This document shows positions 1 through 13,800 of a DNA stretch of 64,000 nucleotides, piece after piece. Numbering within the stretch: the stretch's first letter is position 1; each line of letters begins with the position of its first letter. Location: assembly GCA_020746105.1 (NCBI GenBank), contig CM036657.1, forward strand, positions 8,372,551 through 8,436,550. The letters are read 5' to 3'. The position numbers and the translations under genes were made by a program. The DNA comes from Trogon surrucura (taxonomy: Eukaryota; Chordata; Aves; Trogoniformes; Trogonidae). The notes under the pieces were generated by a model. That model did no database searches. It was not told where the DNA came from and worked only from the letters and a program-made list of their open reading frames with translations.

Positions 1-359
1 TTAGTGTATTGCATTTTTCTTGTGAAAATAGGTTCCGCATTGTCTATTTCAAAAGTAATTGCACTTCAGGTTTTGCTCAGATTTTTTAACAATTGGGTTT
101 ACAAAGCTATAATTCTTCACAAAGCAATCACATGGATAAAACCCAGAGTTTGTGTCAGAAAAATCTATCTCATAAATAAATTGAAACATATTGTTTGTAA
201 AAGCATTATTAAATTCATGGAGGTTAGATTACAGCTTCCAGTCTCTAAACAAGTGGAGATGCTTGCTGTAATTCAATTCTTGTTATTTTCTAGTGTAATA
301 TTTCTTTTGTATTACTATAGTTGACAGAGAATAATGAGTTATCAGACATCCTTAAGTAG

Positions 360-485
360 AATCATAGAACAGTTTGGATTGGAAAAGACCCTTGGGATCA
401 AGTCCAACCATTAACCCTACACTACAAGTTCACCCCTAAGCCATATCACCCAACACCACATCTAAGCGAGACTTAAACACATCCA
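360..485 (-). repeat. CR1 LINE 3'-end fragment
   Basis: Read on the minus strand, this is the typical CR1 3' untranslated end: a tract matching the GGTTGGACTTGATCC / AAGGTCTTTTCCAA type followed by the terminal ATTCTATGATT-like repeat at the 360 side. It is diverged and only about 125 bp long. CR1s are commonly 5' truncated, so an old truncated insertion is the simplest reading. Confidence 0.75.
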
Positions 486-3400
486 AAAATTTGTAAGATC
501 ATGTTTCATTCTCTGGTTATGTTGATTACGTTATTGTCATATTTAAGAGAACAAGCAGAACTTTAGCAAAATGAAGATTCTGAATTCTACTATACCCTAA
601 AGCATGTCAGAGACTCCTGTAATTTTTTTTTCCTGAATGAGTTTGGACATTCTTCCTGAGGGACTTTATTTTTGCAGTGACCAGAAGTTTGATAAAGTCT
701 CTTGACAGATTGCTAAAAATTATCAGCTGTTCCTGTTCAGATTCTCAGAAATCCCTTCCTCTGGACTGCAGCAGCTGGAAGCCCTCTGATCTCTACTTTG
801 GAGGCTTTGGAATTATATTCTGTTCTATAAAGCTTCCTATACCAGGATCATGACTGTACTTTCTTGGTTTCTTCTGTAAGGAAGCAAGCAGTGAGAATAA
901 AATTTTTTACTATGTTTACTGAGTCTCTCCTTCAAAGGGAGGAACTAGTGCTGTGGGAATCTCTTTTACTGGCCAGAAAGGGTCTCTTTGGTTGTTTAAT
1001 TCTTTGTTTATTGGAATGTGATTTTGGCGGGAGGTCAGGTGAGAGCAAACTCTCATGGCCAGTAATGCTGAACATTCATGAAAGACTAGAAGGATGAGTG
1101 GATATTTGCCTTCACTCCACTGATAAGTCATCCATTAGTACCATTAAAGTAATTTTAAATCTTCCTTGTACCTAGATTGTATTGACTGGTTTAGATTCTT
1201 GTGGTCTACACAACACTGTTGATTGAGGGGGGACAGGGTGCTTCGACAGCTTGGAAGAGATCCGTGAAAAATAACTAGGAAAAGAGAACAGTTGTCAGTA
1301 AACATAGATTTGTTATTTAGTCATATGGTTATGTGTTGTTTGTCGAAAATTCCTACTCTGGACTCTTAGCTTAAATAAGATAAGGTTGTAGTTGGCCTCT
1401 GGCTGACTTGTCTTTGATATTCAGAAACGGAAGGTTTGACAATGACTAATATCTACTTAGGACTGGTATATTTGATATACATTTATTCATTGCTGATTTA
1501 AAGAATGCAAATAAGTGGTATTTCAAACGAGTGGAGCCATATCTTAATAATCTCTGAAGAGTGTTGGAACTTTAAAATATTAAATTCTTAATTGTTATGC
1601 TTTAAAAAAAGGAAGTTTATACTGGAGTCATCAAAATGGTTCATCCAGAATTCAACATTAGAGGATCAACCTTCTTTGTGATTCTGAAGAGGAGTACATT
1701 CGCATTTAACCATCTTGGATATGAAGTCTCCAACTGAATCCCTTACAAGGTGTAAATGGGGAAGTGGGAATTTATCTGTTGCATCTTCAAGATCATTCAA
1801 GATCACTCAGAAATCTCTGGATTTTAAAGTCTACCAAACAATATTAATAGAGTGGAGTGTTACCATTCTGCTAAAACAAAACTCAGCAACCATGCATGTT
1901 GTTCCTATTTAGACTTGTTACCTTTTCATAGGTATTTAGAAAAGGCCTATTTCAGTTTGCTAGAAGTTTTTAGGCTATCATCCTATTATACTCATTTGTT
2001 GAAAGAATTTGATCTAGGACTTAAGACAATCATCAGGTTTGCAAGAAAGCAGTAACATCGGAGACTTCTGCACTAATGGTGTTCTGGATGCTGCTTTGGA
2101 ATGATTTCAGATTAAATGGAAGAATGGAGATACTTCTTTAATACAGCTCCTCTCATCCAGCTGCTGTCCCTAATACTTGCTCAGCTTCTGAGTATATCCA
2201 TTTTCAGGATGGATACTCTTCAAATCACAATTGACTTGCAGTTTCAACAGAAATGTATTTGAAGGTATCTGTGGTTATTCCAGTGCAAAGTGTTTTTGCA
2301 CAAAAATTCTGCAGTAATTAATTTCTATATCTGAAAGTACTCATTGTTTTGACACACAGATGTTTCCAAAGATGAAGGCCACAACCTGTCTCCAGGAATA
2401 CTGTTCGTAACAGGACAGGTGAGACATAACTGCTTGGAAATCCAGCTAACCTTTTTTTTTCCATTTCAAACTTGTGGTTCCTGTAATATTTTGTTTCTTG
2501 CACCACAGTGACCCATTTAATTTGACAGAACATCTCTGCTATTTTTTAGAATAAGGTAGCTTCTGATCTTGCTTTGAGTACCAAGGTACTGCCTTTTGGT
2601 GAGCATGTTGCAATGTAAAGAGAACATCCATGCAGATTTGCCAAGCCAAAAGAATGCATACATAGAAGAATAACTGGGATCAGACTGTACTCTGAACTGT
2701 CATAAATTTGTTCAAGGAATTGAACAAAATGTATATGTATATTGAATGTATCTACATTCTTAGGGGGGAGGAGGAGCGAATAATGTTTCTAAAAATAATC
2801 TGGAAGCAACAAACTTGAATACTTGATCTCTAGTATAGTCAGAAAGCTCTTCTGTAGCTTACTACATATTCATTTTTTTAAGAAAACTGTTACAAAGAAG
2901 GAAGCAAAAAGATCCTGATCACACTTTATTGGTCTCAAGAGCTTGTTAGCCTACCTGGTCAGCACTGCGGCAGACTTTGAACTTAGGTCTGCAGGATTTG
3001 AAAGAAAAATATTAGTCTGGTATTTTGGCAAAGTACTAAATCTTTATAATAAAAAAGAAATTTTAGTGTCTATTCAATGAAGTGGATTAAGCTTGGATAC
3101 TGATGCCTTGAAGGATATGAAGTATATCTGAATAAATATTGTAAAAGTTCCTAAGTTCATCTGTTCATAAAGACCTTAAAGGGTCTTGGGACTCATTCCT
3201 TAACAAGACAGATTTATGCAAAATTACATATATTTGATTGTAAAAGAGAAGACCTGAAGACATCTGTTTTCAGAGGTTAATTACTTTCTCCTCACTTTTC
3301 TGATACTGTATTGATTATTCTCGTATAATTCAAAGTGAGTTCAAGATTTGATAAAGCCCTTGAAGCCCAGTGGTGTTCTTCAGCTTTCATATTTCTGCAG

Positions 3401-3496
3401 TTATGATGGCAAACTAAAAAGTTTTTGTGCTCATTCAATGGAGTTTTTCCATTATGCTCAATGAAGATAGTGGCACTATGTACTCATCCTACCTTT

Positions 3497-3630
3497 AATC
3501 ATAGAATCCTAGAATGGCCTAGGCTGGAAGGGACCTTAGAGATCATCTAATCCAACCTCTCTGTCACGGGCAGGGATGCCTCTCATCTAGATCATGCAAC
3601 ACATTAATGCCCTAGTTCAACCTGATATTT
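3497..3630 (-). repeat. CR1 LINE 3'-end fragment sharing the SINE tail
   Basis: The minus strand reads ...TTGGATTAGATGATCTC, AAGGTCCCTTCCAGCC and ends in ATTCTATGATT. The stretch with GGCATCCCTGCCC and TGACAGAGAGGTTGG matches the tail of the SINE at 12399-12579 nearly base for base, so this is a copy of the CR1 subfamily that supplies the SINE tail. It continues upstream (towards 3630) into CR1 sequence instead of a tRNA-like head. Confidence 0.8.
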
Positions 3631-6391
3631 TCATATACTTGGGCCAGATTTTTTGTCCCAGATCCAGAAATCTCATAGAGACAAAACAGTAATGAACAAG
3701 TCTAGTTCTGAGGATCGCCATCAAGATGCACTGGAAATATGAAGAAATCTGTGCGTAATCTGTAACTGTCTGCAATCACCTTGCCATTTAGGAAAAGAAA
3801 ACTCTGAAGGGATCCCTTTCTTCTCAGATAAGATGTCAACAGGCTGTGGTTATAACTTTCTAAAACATCAGTACTCAGTTGTCAAGAGAAATGAAGAAGG
3901 TGCATCAAGAGAAGGAATATGCCAAGTTGTGATATGATCTTCCATATATATGTTCTCAACTTACAATTTGACTTTTTGGATTATTATGAAGAACAGGATT
4001 TTGAGCCTGGTCAGTTATGGAAGTTCAAGAGAGAAAATTGGTCCTACCTGAATTGTTTTGATTGTTTAATTTTGGAGTCCTCAGCATGAGGGCTCTGAAA
4101 GGTGAGTTTTGGTTGATCCAGCTACAGCAGTTTAAAGCATCACAGCTCCTGACCATTTGCCTTGCTTTTGTAGTAAAGGCAGCAGAAAGAAACATTTGCT
4201 TGGCTCTTTGCTAACTTGTTTGATCTGGTAGGTTAATGCAAGCCATCCTCATTGCTGCCTTAAGCTGATGCACTGGACAAGGAAATGCACTTCTGGAAAT
4301 GTGACTGTGTGTTCCCTTCTCCTACAGGTGATAGCCTCAGTTAAAGGAATGGGTCAGATAACTAATAACAGGAGAATCTTAAAGGCTACTGTTAGATACA
4401 CCATCAGAGCTTTACAAGACTTTTTCAGTGTGGCTGACATCTCTGGGTTAAAATGAAAAAAATGACTGATTTTTTCCTAAGAACGCAAGTTTCTCAATTT
4501 GTGTTTCAAAATTTAGAGAGTTCAAATTGAGAAATAAGATAGGGATATGTGTGTGTATGTATGTATATTAATGTATATGTTAAAAAAAATATCAAATTTG
4601 AAATCTCAGTCTGGAGGCTTCTAATTTTTATGGCCATTCCTAACACCTACCATGAAGCTCAGTGGAGTCAAACCTCTTTTAGTCACAGGGAGAAAAAGAA
4701 TTTTTGTCACTACATGAAGGTTTTAAAAAATACATTTGTTTTTATAAGTAATGTAGGGAAGTTAATCTATATAAATATAAACTCTCATATGAATCTAACA
4801 GTTGTTGTACAGAAAAAAAAACCAAAATCGCCATGATAAAAAAAATGCACCTTTGATTCTGTAAATTTGTTTTGCTTCACACATCTACCATAAAGTTGGC
4901 AGGCATTCCTACAGGTTTTTGTCGAACTTGGAAAAGTTGCTTATTTTCAGTTGACCAGTTTCTGCATGGAGTTTATTGTATCTGTCTTTGCTGTCTTCCA
5001 GCCATTAAATGTTGTACATAATTTTGGAGTTTTAGGAAGTTAGAAATATACAATAGATTTGAGAATGAAAATGATGAGGAAAAAACCACAATCCTGTTCA
5101 CGTCACTGGAATTGACCATGTTGCTACTTTTTACTGTGTTTCTAATGTTAATTTTGGAGATTATCCTTCAAAGTTTTAATTCTTCTGAATAAGAATCTTC
5201 TACAAGTATAGAAGAAATTAGAAGTAATATGTTATAATTCTGATTTACAGCTTGAGAGATTATTGTTTTTTCCTTAGAGTTTAATTTCCTCTTCCTTGAT
5301 TGCATCCTCCTTATCTTTCCCCTGCTCCCAAAAAGAGAGCTGGTTCATTGCATCTAGTGATAAGGCAACACAATTTAAGTTAGTTTTCTTATATTGCATT
5401 TGTTGTCTAGATATTTTGATGATAGATCTACAACAGATTTTCCAAACTGTGTTTGGTCATTACTTAGACTTAAAATCATATTTCCTGATTACAGAGAAAA
5501 TCATTGCTTTTTTTTGACAAATTAAAAAATGATAGTTGAGAAATGAAAATATAAGCCTTAGTGCAGGTAGAGCTTTTGAATTTCATGGCAGAAATTAATC
5601 TTAATTTAGACTACCATGTTGGTAATACAAATAGGTTGTATTTTAAATGAATAGAACATACTCTTTTTGATATTTCCATGTGCTTCTCATTTCTACGAAT
5701 TCTACCAAATTACAGTGTGTGTGGTTGACTCACTTTTTATTTTTCTGTATTCTACTCTTAATGATTTTTTTTTTTAGTATGAACTGAAAGGATTATTGCA
5801 GAGTCAAGCTCTTGATACTGAATAAAATTATCACTGAACTTTTTATTTCACCCATGAAAAGCACTATGGTTGCAAAGGGAAAATAGTCAGGTATTTAATT
5901 GTGTAGTGGCCCACCACCTAATACATATGTATTATGGTATAGACTCCAACTCTTGATATACTTCTTGTTTCAAAGAGAAGCATGGAGTGTTGGAGTTTTT
6001 TGATAATTTTTGTTCATTGTTCGTGTGTTCTCTAGCTACAATATGTGTGAATTCCAACTGATGGACTGAACCAAGTAGGGAGAACGTCTGTCTTAATCAT
6101 TGCAGATTCTTGCGTAGCTCATGTATAATGAAGCAGACTGAATCTGCAGAAGAGAATTTTTTTTAGTAGCATTCCTCAAAACTTGCTTCAAGTGTAAAAT
6201 GATTTTCATTTTTCTTTTTTTGGTTGTTATGTATTGCAGCTGTTTTATTAGATAGTTCTCTTGGGAATTTTACAGGGACACTGATTTCAGCACATATATG
6301 CTGAAAAGGATTAATTGGTGGTAATGGAGGGGAATGGACGTGTACCTGTTTCTATATGTAGCATTTGTGATTTTTCTCTTTTAATTTGCAG

Positions 6392-7897
6392 ATAAGCCTC
6401 TGAAGAAGCGAAAACAAGAAAACAAACCACAGGAGGCTGGAGGTGCTACTGGAGGAAATAGAGCAGCTTCTCAGGAGACAGGTTCTGCAGGAAATGGGGT
6501 GAGGCCAGCGTTGATGGTTAGTATTGATCTGCAGCAAGCAGGAAGAGCAGACTCTCAGGCAACAGTACCTCAGGATTTGGACATCATCAGAAAAACTGAA
6601 GAAATTAAGCAGTATAATGATGGGTTTGTGTGTGTTCCCCAAGAAGACACCCTTGGAGTTTTAAAATTTAAACCTGAAAACTGTCCTGAGATGTTTAGGA
6701 AAACATCAGACTTTGAGGGTCAAAAGACAGATATCCAGCAAAATGAAAACAGACAAATCGAATTTCAGCAAAATGTGAACAGGCAATTGGAAAGTAAACA
6801 CAATGAGAAGAAACAGGTAGAAACTAAACATGAAAGCAAGCATGAAAGCAGACAAATGGAAGAGAAACACAATGAGAACAAACAGACAGAATCAAAACAA
6901 AATGAAAGCAGGCAAATGGAGATGAAACAAAATGAGGGAAAACAAAATAATGGCAAGCAGGAAATAAGGCAGAGGCCTGAAATGCTGAAACAGAAGAATG
7001 AAGGCAGGCCCGAAATGCTGAAACATAGACATGATAACAGGAGGGACTTGAATAGAACATTGTCAGATAAGAAAATTGAAATATCTAGGCATAAGCTAGA
7101 TGTCAAATCTAATCCTTCAAGGATAAAATCTGAAAGTAGATCTGATTCAACAAAACAAATGCCTGATGGGCATTCAGTTTCAGATACACCAAGGCGTGAC
7201 CATGATGGCTTTAAACAAAGATCTGAGGACAGGGAGGAATCAGAGAGATACAGAGGAGATCCATCCAAGATTAGAAGGCCTGAATATTTGAGATCTTCAA
7301 ACAAAAATGAACATGATTCTAAGTATGGTATTAAATCTGATGGTTCAAAAATTGAGAAATTTGAAAGGAAACATAGACATGAGTCTGGTGAATCAAGGGA
7401 AAGGTTTTTTTCTGGGGATCAGAAATCAAGACCTGACAGCCCTCGCATTAAACAGGAAGGTAAAGGAGATTCTAGTAAATCAAGACCTGATAAACCTGGT
7501 TTAAAATCGCCCAACAGCAAGGATGAACGAAGGACAGATGGTAATAAGAGTAAAGTAGACAGTAATAAAGCACACACTGACAATAAAGCAAAATTTCCTA
7601 GTTATTTGTTGGGGGCAAGATCTGGTGCATTGAAACATTTTGTCATTCCAAAAATCAAGCGTGATAAAGGTGTCAATGTCACTCAGGAGTCAAGGAAAAC
7701 TGAATTTAAAGGTGAACAGAAGGACAAAGTAGAGAAGCTTGGGCTAGTTGAAGATCTAAATAAAGGAGCTAAGCCTGTAGTTGTCCTTCAAAAGCTTTCA
7801 TTGGATGATGTGCAGAAATTTATTAAGGATAGAGAAGATAAATCAAGGGACTCTTGTTTTAAACCTAACAAGAACAAGTCATCCAAATCTAATAAAG
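6392..7897 (+). CDS. NIPBL: NIPBL exon 10, disordered region
   Basis: A 1,506-bp exon with acceptor AG at 6390-6391 and donor GTAAGA at 7898; it begins with the last two bases of a codon and ends with one base of the next. It encodes the hydrophilic, presumably disordered middle of [14 protein letters not shown] at the start, then a block of degenerate about 10-residue repeats rich in KQNE, ESRQME and KHES (about 6720-6960), two RPEMLK units (about 6970-7035), an RS/RD/KS-rich stretch, and a conserved end with [23 protein letters not shown] and the HP1-box region. The antisense open frame across 6765-7304 is a shadow of this composition. The exon is about 40 codons shorter than I recall for human, mainly through fewer RPETPKQK-type repeats. 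Confidence 0.96.
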
Positions 7898-10800
7898 GTA
7901 AGATTTTTTTGTATGTTAATTGCATTATATCTTGTATACTCCTGTTATTTTAGGTTGGTACTCCTGTGGTTAGATATGAAATGCAAACTTTTGATAGCTA
8001 GTTTATATGTTTGCTTATATGGTGATTTTGGGGAACAAAGTGAGACTTGTCTACAGGATTGTTGTTATTGGAAATCTTGCTACGATGTACCTGAAATAAT
8101 CTATTTACTCTGATGCAAGTTCCTAATGTGGGAACACTTAAATAGTCTTAAACTGTACTTCAGCTACATTAGTTTAATCTGGTAATTTATCTAGTTAAAC
8201 ATAACTGCTATATGAATGATTTAAACTGGTTTAAGTGTGTCTGTATAAGGGACTGGTGCCTACTGTAACTAAATCAGTGTAGCTGGAGTAATGGGAAATA
8301 CTATGTATACAAGCCCTAATTTTATATTTTTAATTGGAAATGATATGTAGTTTTTCCAAGGGATGTTTTGACATGATGAAATAAGAAAGCAGTTAAAAAG
8401 TCCCATCTGCCTCTCTTACATTTTAAATACAACTCTGTATGACATAGCTGTGATATCTATGTGACAATAGCTGTGTTGTAATAAGCTTGCAAAAAGGTTC
8501 TGTCTTTAGGAGAATTCAGGTATTGTTGTCTCTGTGGTTCAGTGTATGCAGAAAGAGGAAAGGAGATAGGCATTTTCAAATCAGTAATATGAAGAGGAAG
8601 TTATTCAGAATAGTTTGTAGGTTTGATATTTTGATTGTCTCTTCTGCAAATATAACACTTTTTTCTAAGATTGCTTTTCTTGGTGCTAGAATTTTGGCTT
8701 CTTTGGTTTCAGGCTGAAGTAGATCATTTCACATTGTGAAATCAATATTACCAACTAGTCAGGGTTCCTTTCTTTTTTAATATTTAGCATTTAAAGCATT
8801 TAAATTTCTTACATAGTTATGTTTATAGAGCTGTCATATCACAAAAATAGACAAAGTGGCAGGGGAGAGGATTTCAGCTGTATACAGGATTATTTATGAA
8901 TATAGTTCCAGGTATATCATTGCTTATGAATTCAAGATTAAAATATTTTCCTACAAAGTTGATCTGATAAGAAATGATGCAAAAATTGTCTTTGTGAATG
9001 TATAACTATGTTTATGTGCATGTGTACAGAGTTGATATCTGTATAATGAACTTATCGTGCTATGCCTGTTCCCTATCTAACCTGATTATATTGCCTCAAA
9101 GACTTAATAGTTCAGGATTAATATTACATATTTGTAAAGTATTAACCTCCTTGTTAAATATTTTCTCTTCATCCTGGAAATAAGAACATTTCCTCTTTCC
9201 TTTTTTGAGGTTCAGAACAGGCAAAGTTTCCATTTCTAACAATAATATGCATCTAGAGTCAGACATAAAATTATTACATTTTTGCTGTCAGTTTAGTCTA
9301 AAGATTTCAGATGAAATGTTTATGTTCTTGATAGGGAATACTGAAAATGTTCTGATGGAATTCAGCTCTAGTCTCAAAAGGATAAACTTTGAATTCACAC
9401 AATACTATGTGCAAAAAATCAGAACATTTTAGAAACCTCAGAGCCATAGACAGTGTGTGTATGCTTTCTAAAATGTTTCTGAAGCAGACTTTTCTGTAGT
9501 CTGCATTGTATGTGGTTATTTATATAGTATATTTTGGTAATGTATAATGGTTTTAATAACTTATCTGATTTGCATGACTCTAGTAGCTGTCACAAATGAG
9601 CAATGCATTAATTTTAGTCGTATTTATAACTTTCTGCAGCATTTTTGTGTATTTTGTGTTTTCTGAAGCTGTATATTTCTTACGTATTCTGAAATAACTT
9701 GGAACATATTTTCTAGGGAAAAAAAAGTTTGAATCTGATATCAGTTACTTTGCTGTTGTATCTAGAATAAGATTCTTACAGTGATACTAGAAGTGCATTT
9801 CGTGGAAAGAATAATGTTGTAACTATGTTTCTCTTACAAATCAAGTTTTGAGTATTCATCCAGGTGGATTTCAGAGAAAGTGTCTTTGAACTTAAGATTT
9901 TTCATGTGTATTTTTAGTTTTATATCTTTTGTCCAACTCACTGGTAACCTACTTTGTAGGATATATTTTTCTAAATAATTAGGGCAACTCCAGTCTTTTA
10001 AAAGGTTCATAATTCATAAAGATATCTCTTTATAAGCCAAATTCTATTTGTCAACAACTGACTGATATAGGAAATATTCAAGTCATTTCCATGTTGTCCT
10101 CACTCCATTTGAGAGACATAGCATTCATTGTTTTACTCTGTGATTTTTACTTATAAACATTTTAATACACTAGGAGATGTAATTTTCATAAACTTTCTTT
10201 ATTTAGTTCATCTTATATTTCTTAATAGATTGTAATAAATCTTTTCTAGTGTTGCCTTTTAGCATCTTTATTCCACTTCTCATATCCCTCTTATTCTATG
10301 TAGCTTAGTATATTTTGCTTTATCTTTCCTTCTTTTACCTCCTTGTATTTCTTGTCCTTTGTTTTTCCTTTCTCATCCATCCCTCCCTCAAGAAAATGTC
10401 TTCTCCTGGCTTTGTCATGTACAACATCATTTATCTGAAATCAGCTCTTTTTACATTGTTTCAGTAAACTTCAAATTTGAAAATCATACATTTTTTGTGC
10501 ATATGGATAAGCTTTGCATTGTACTGTAAAAAAAAACCAAAGTAACATTTAAATCAAATTTTATGGACAGGTTTGAAATTTTGTTAAACTATTATTTGAC
10601 TGGGATAGTCATAGTACACGATTGTTAAGACTGAACAATCTCAACAGTCCCTTTTGGCATTTACAAGGAAGAAGCAACATTTTTCTCTCTCCTGATCTTG
10701 TAGCATTTTTCTGAAAGATGCAGTCTAGCTCAGAGGAAAGTTATGGAAGTTTTTTTTCATAGTATTTTTGTTAAGGGATCTTATGGTGAAATTGTGGCCT

Positions 10801-13800
10801 GTTTTGTCCAGGTCAGAATGAATTGTAACACTTTATTTCTGATTTTAACATCTGTGAATGCCTTTAATCTTGGTTTTAATGCAAATGTATGTTGTTGGGG
10901 AATCGATGAAAGTTTTCCCTTCATTTGTGCCTGTAATGGGGAGGTCATGTTTGTTATCCTTTCTTTTCAGAGCTTCAGTGAATACCTTCTCTGCTGCTTC
11001 TTATAGCTATACTGATCAGCTATGTTGAGATGAGAGCTGTTATCAATTTTACAATCATTGCATTCTGAATAAGACAAAGTTTACTTTGTTAAAGTATAAA
11101 CCAGATATGAATTATGAGAGAAGGTGTAACTGTCTGTGTTAAGGAGATGTCTGAGTTGGTTTATAATATGTTTGAAGGATTGGCTTTCTAAAATAAGCAC
11201 CACATATGTAATGCAAGTTTAGTTCTAGGACAAAGGAGTAATTTTTTATGACTTGTTTACAAACACCTTTTGGGTCTTCAAATATCACCTAAAAAGACTT
11301 TGGTGTTGAAAAAAAAATAAAGCAGTAATTTCACTGCAGAATCTAATGATGAATGCTACTCCTTCATTGTGTAGATTGTTATTACAGAATTTCATTATCT
11401 GTACAAGACAGAACTTTAAACACAGGATTTTGTTGCTCACTACAACTTTTCACAAATATACTGTGTTCTCTGCTGCTACGATCTGAAATTTGAGTGACAT
11501 ATTTCCATTTCTTCAAAGGTCTTCTTCATATTTTTACAAGTGTAACAAAAAAAAATTGCAACTACTTAATCATCTTTATGTTGTGAAGTTAAAACAACAC
11601 TTCTAGATTTTTCTGTGTTCTGTGTTTGCATGTTTGGGTTTTTTTTATTCCAGATGACTTTTTTCAGAGCCTATAATAACTGTAATTTATAGTCAGTGGT
11701 AGGTTGTAGCAGCATAAAATTCCATGCCATTTGTGTAATGTGATGGTCTATCTTTGAGTTCTAGCACTGCTGGAAACAGTCTCTCTTATGAATCAGAGTA
11801 AGCAATTAGGTGCTCATCTTCTAGGTAGGAGTGATAAGAAAGGGAGTATTCCATAATGAAAACCTGTATCCAGATTGTGTTGGCTCAGTGAGCCTACTTG
11901 TGACGTTTCTCACAGTCTTTCGGGGAGTGCAGCAGAGCTACTCACCAGTACGTTTTAGTACAGCTGAAAACTGTAGGCAAAAAGGGAGTATCGGTTTTAA
12001 ACATTTGCTTAAATCCTTCATGTATAGGACTTCTACAAAGACAAAATTGGCAAATCTTTGAGAAAAAGAGCTTATGGATATTAACTCATCAAGAAAACTT
12101 TAGAGTTCAACTCAAATTTATTTCCAAAATAATACTCTTTTGATGCTGAAACAGACAGACTGTTGTACTCATTGAAATCAGACAAGCAGCTGTGCTGCAG
12201 GGAAGTAACTGGAGTTTTTGAAAAGGAAAAGGCTGCAACTCAGCTTGCTTACTACAGATTATGCTTTTGTAAAGATAACCATTGTGAAAGTTCATAATTC
12301 CACAAATCTGAAAATTGGAATCACTGTCTTAAAGTTCCTGGTAGTAACTGTATTTGCATGTGGGAAGGCTAGAGTAATAAACCCACTAAACATCTTGGAG
12401 AACCGGTTTAGCTCACTTGGTTGAGCATGGTGCTGAAACACCAAAGGTCACGGGCTCAAGTCCCGTTCGGTCCTCATGTGTTGCCTGATCTAGTTGAGAG
12501 GCGTCCCTGCCCATGACAGGGAGGTTGGATTAGATGATCTCTGAGGTCCCTTCCAGCCCAGGCCATTCTATGATTCTATCTTATATGTGCATGCACTGCC
12601 AGGTGGATCAAGCATGTCATAACTTTCTCTGAAGTTCTCTAGTAAATTATGCTACATATCAGAGAAGTAAAGGATATATTTCATGGTTTACAGCAAGGAG
12701 TTTATCATGGTTCTTCTCAGCTGAAGTCTTCAAAGCTTCTCTTAAACTCTAAATTTAACTGAATTTGTAGAAAAACCATAATTTTCAAGACAATTCTACA
12801 ATCTTCCTGGTTTTCCTCTTTTCTGAGATATTAGTGACTACATCTTTTCAATTTAACTAGTCTAGAAGAGGATCTGGCTGTCCCTTGTGGCATTAGAAGT
12901 ATTTAAAGATATTTTGGGTTTGCAGAGGATCCATTTTAATATACACTTTGTCCATTTAGCTTTAATTAATTTTTTTCTCCTTTCTGGAGTGAACAGGTTC
13001 ATAGTTTGAAAAATATTCCAGGCATTGTTTAGTCAAAAGGCGAAACCAAACTATATACAACCAGTTAAATGCAATAGTCTAGGAAGATCTCGGTTCTCTA
13101 GCATAGATTGTTTCTACTTGCAGGGATCTTTTTAGGCATGATGCATCTGTCCTATCCCAACTGGTATTACCAGGTAACTGTGTTACCAGTACAATAGGAG
13201 ACATTTTCAGCACAGTGCTTTGCCTGGAGACTGCTTGAGTTTTTTCCTATTTTTGTCTTTGCCACTAAGGTAAATGTTTTGATTCTTGCTCTCACAATTG
13301 TTCTAGAAACTTCTCTGGATAAGAGTGAACTTCACATGTTGCACATCTAGTTCTTAGCAGCAACAATGAACTTGAACAAACCTACTAGTTTCATTTTACT
13401 TTGGGTCATCCAAAATATGATACTTTGTTTGCAAATTTAGGAGTGCATTGTTTAATTAGTTCACGTTAGAGAAATTGCTTTGGAACATGTAAGTGATAGA
13501 AATTTATTACCTAATTTGTCAGAGAAATTTGTTGAAAGTCTGAAACTTCCATGGGCTTGGATGCTTGATGAGGTTCCTCTTATTTCTGGGAAAAAAACTA
13601 AAGCTATTTTGCATAAATTATTTTTGGAACAATGCATTAAAATACATAAAAATGTGGGCTAGCAATTTGTCCGGTGCTACAATATGCAATGCAGACCTGT
13701 TCATGTATCTAAGTATCTAAATATGGATGTTATTTCTTGGTTCATGTGCAGGATTATGTGATCAAATTTTTCAATTTGAGTTTTCTTCTAGACAAATGGT

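Larger units (their letters stand above)
1..6391 (+). other. NIPBL: NIPBL intron upstream of exon 10 (partial)
   Basis: AT-rich intronic sequence with no exon that I can support; the short open frames here have no recognisable similarity. It ends in a normal polypyrimidine tract and AG at 6390-6391. Two minus-strand CR1 3' ends (360-485 and 3497-3630) are the only recognisable elements. A short GT/AT-rich simple stretch lies near 4546-4575. The exon before exon 10 is not in the window. Confidence 0.75.

Noticed and set aside
6765-7304. A 179-codon antisense gene rich in cysteine, leucine and phenylalanine
   Set aside because: It is the shadow of the lysine/glutamine-rich sense frame of exon 10, with biased composition and no similarity to a known family.
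12399-12475. A functional tRNA-Ile gene
   Set aside because: The anticodon stem-loop is altered and the acceptor stem does not pair properly; it continues into a CR1-like tail, so it is the head of a SINE.
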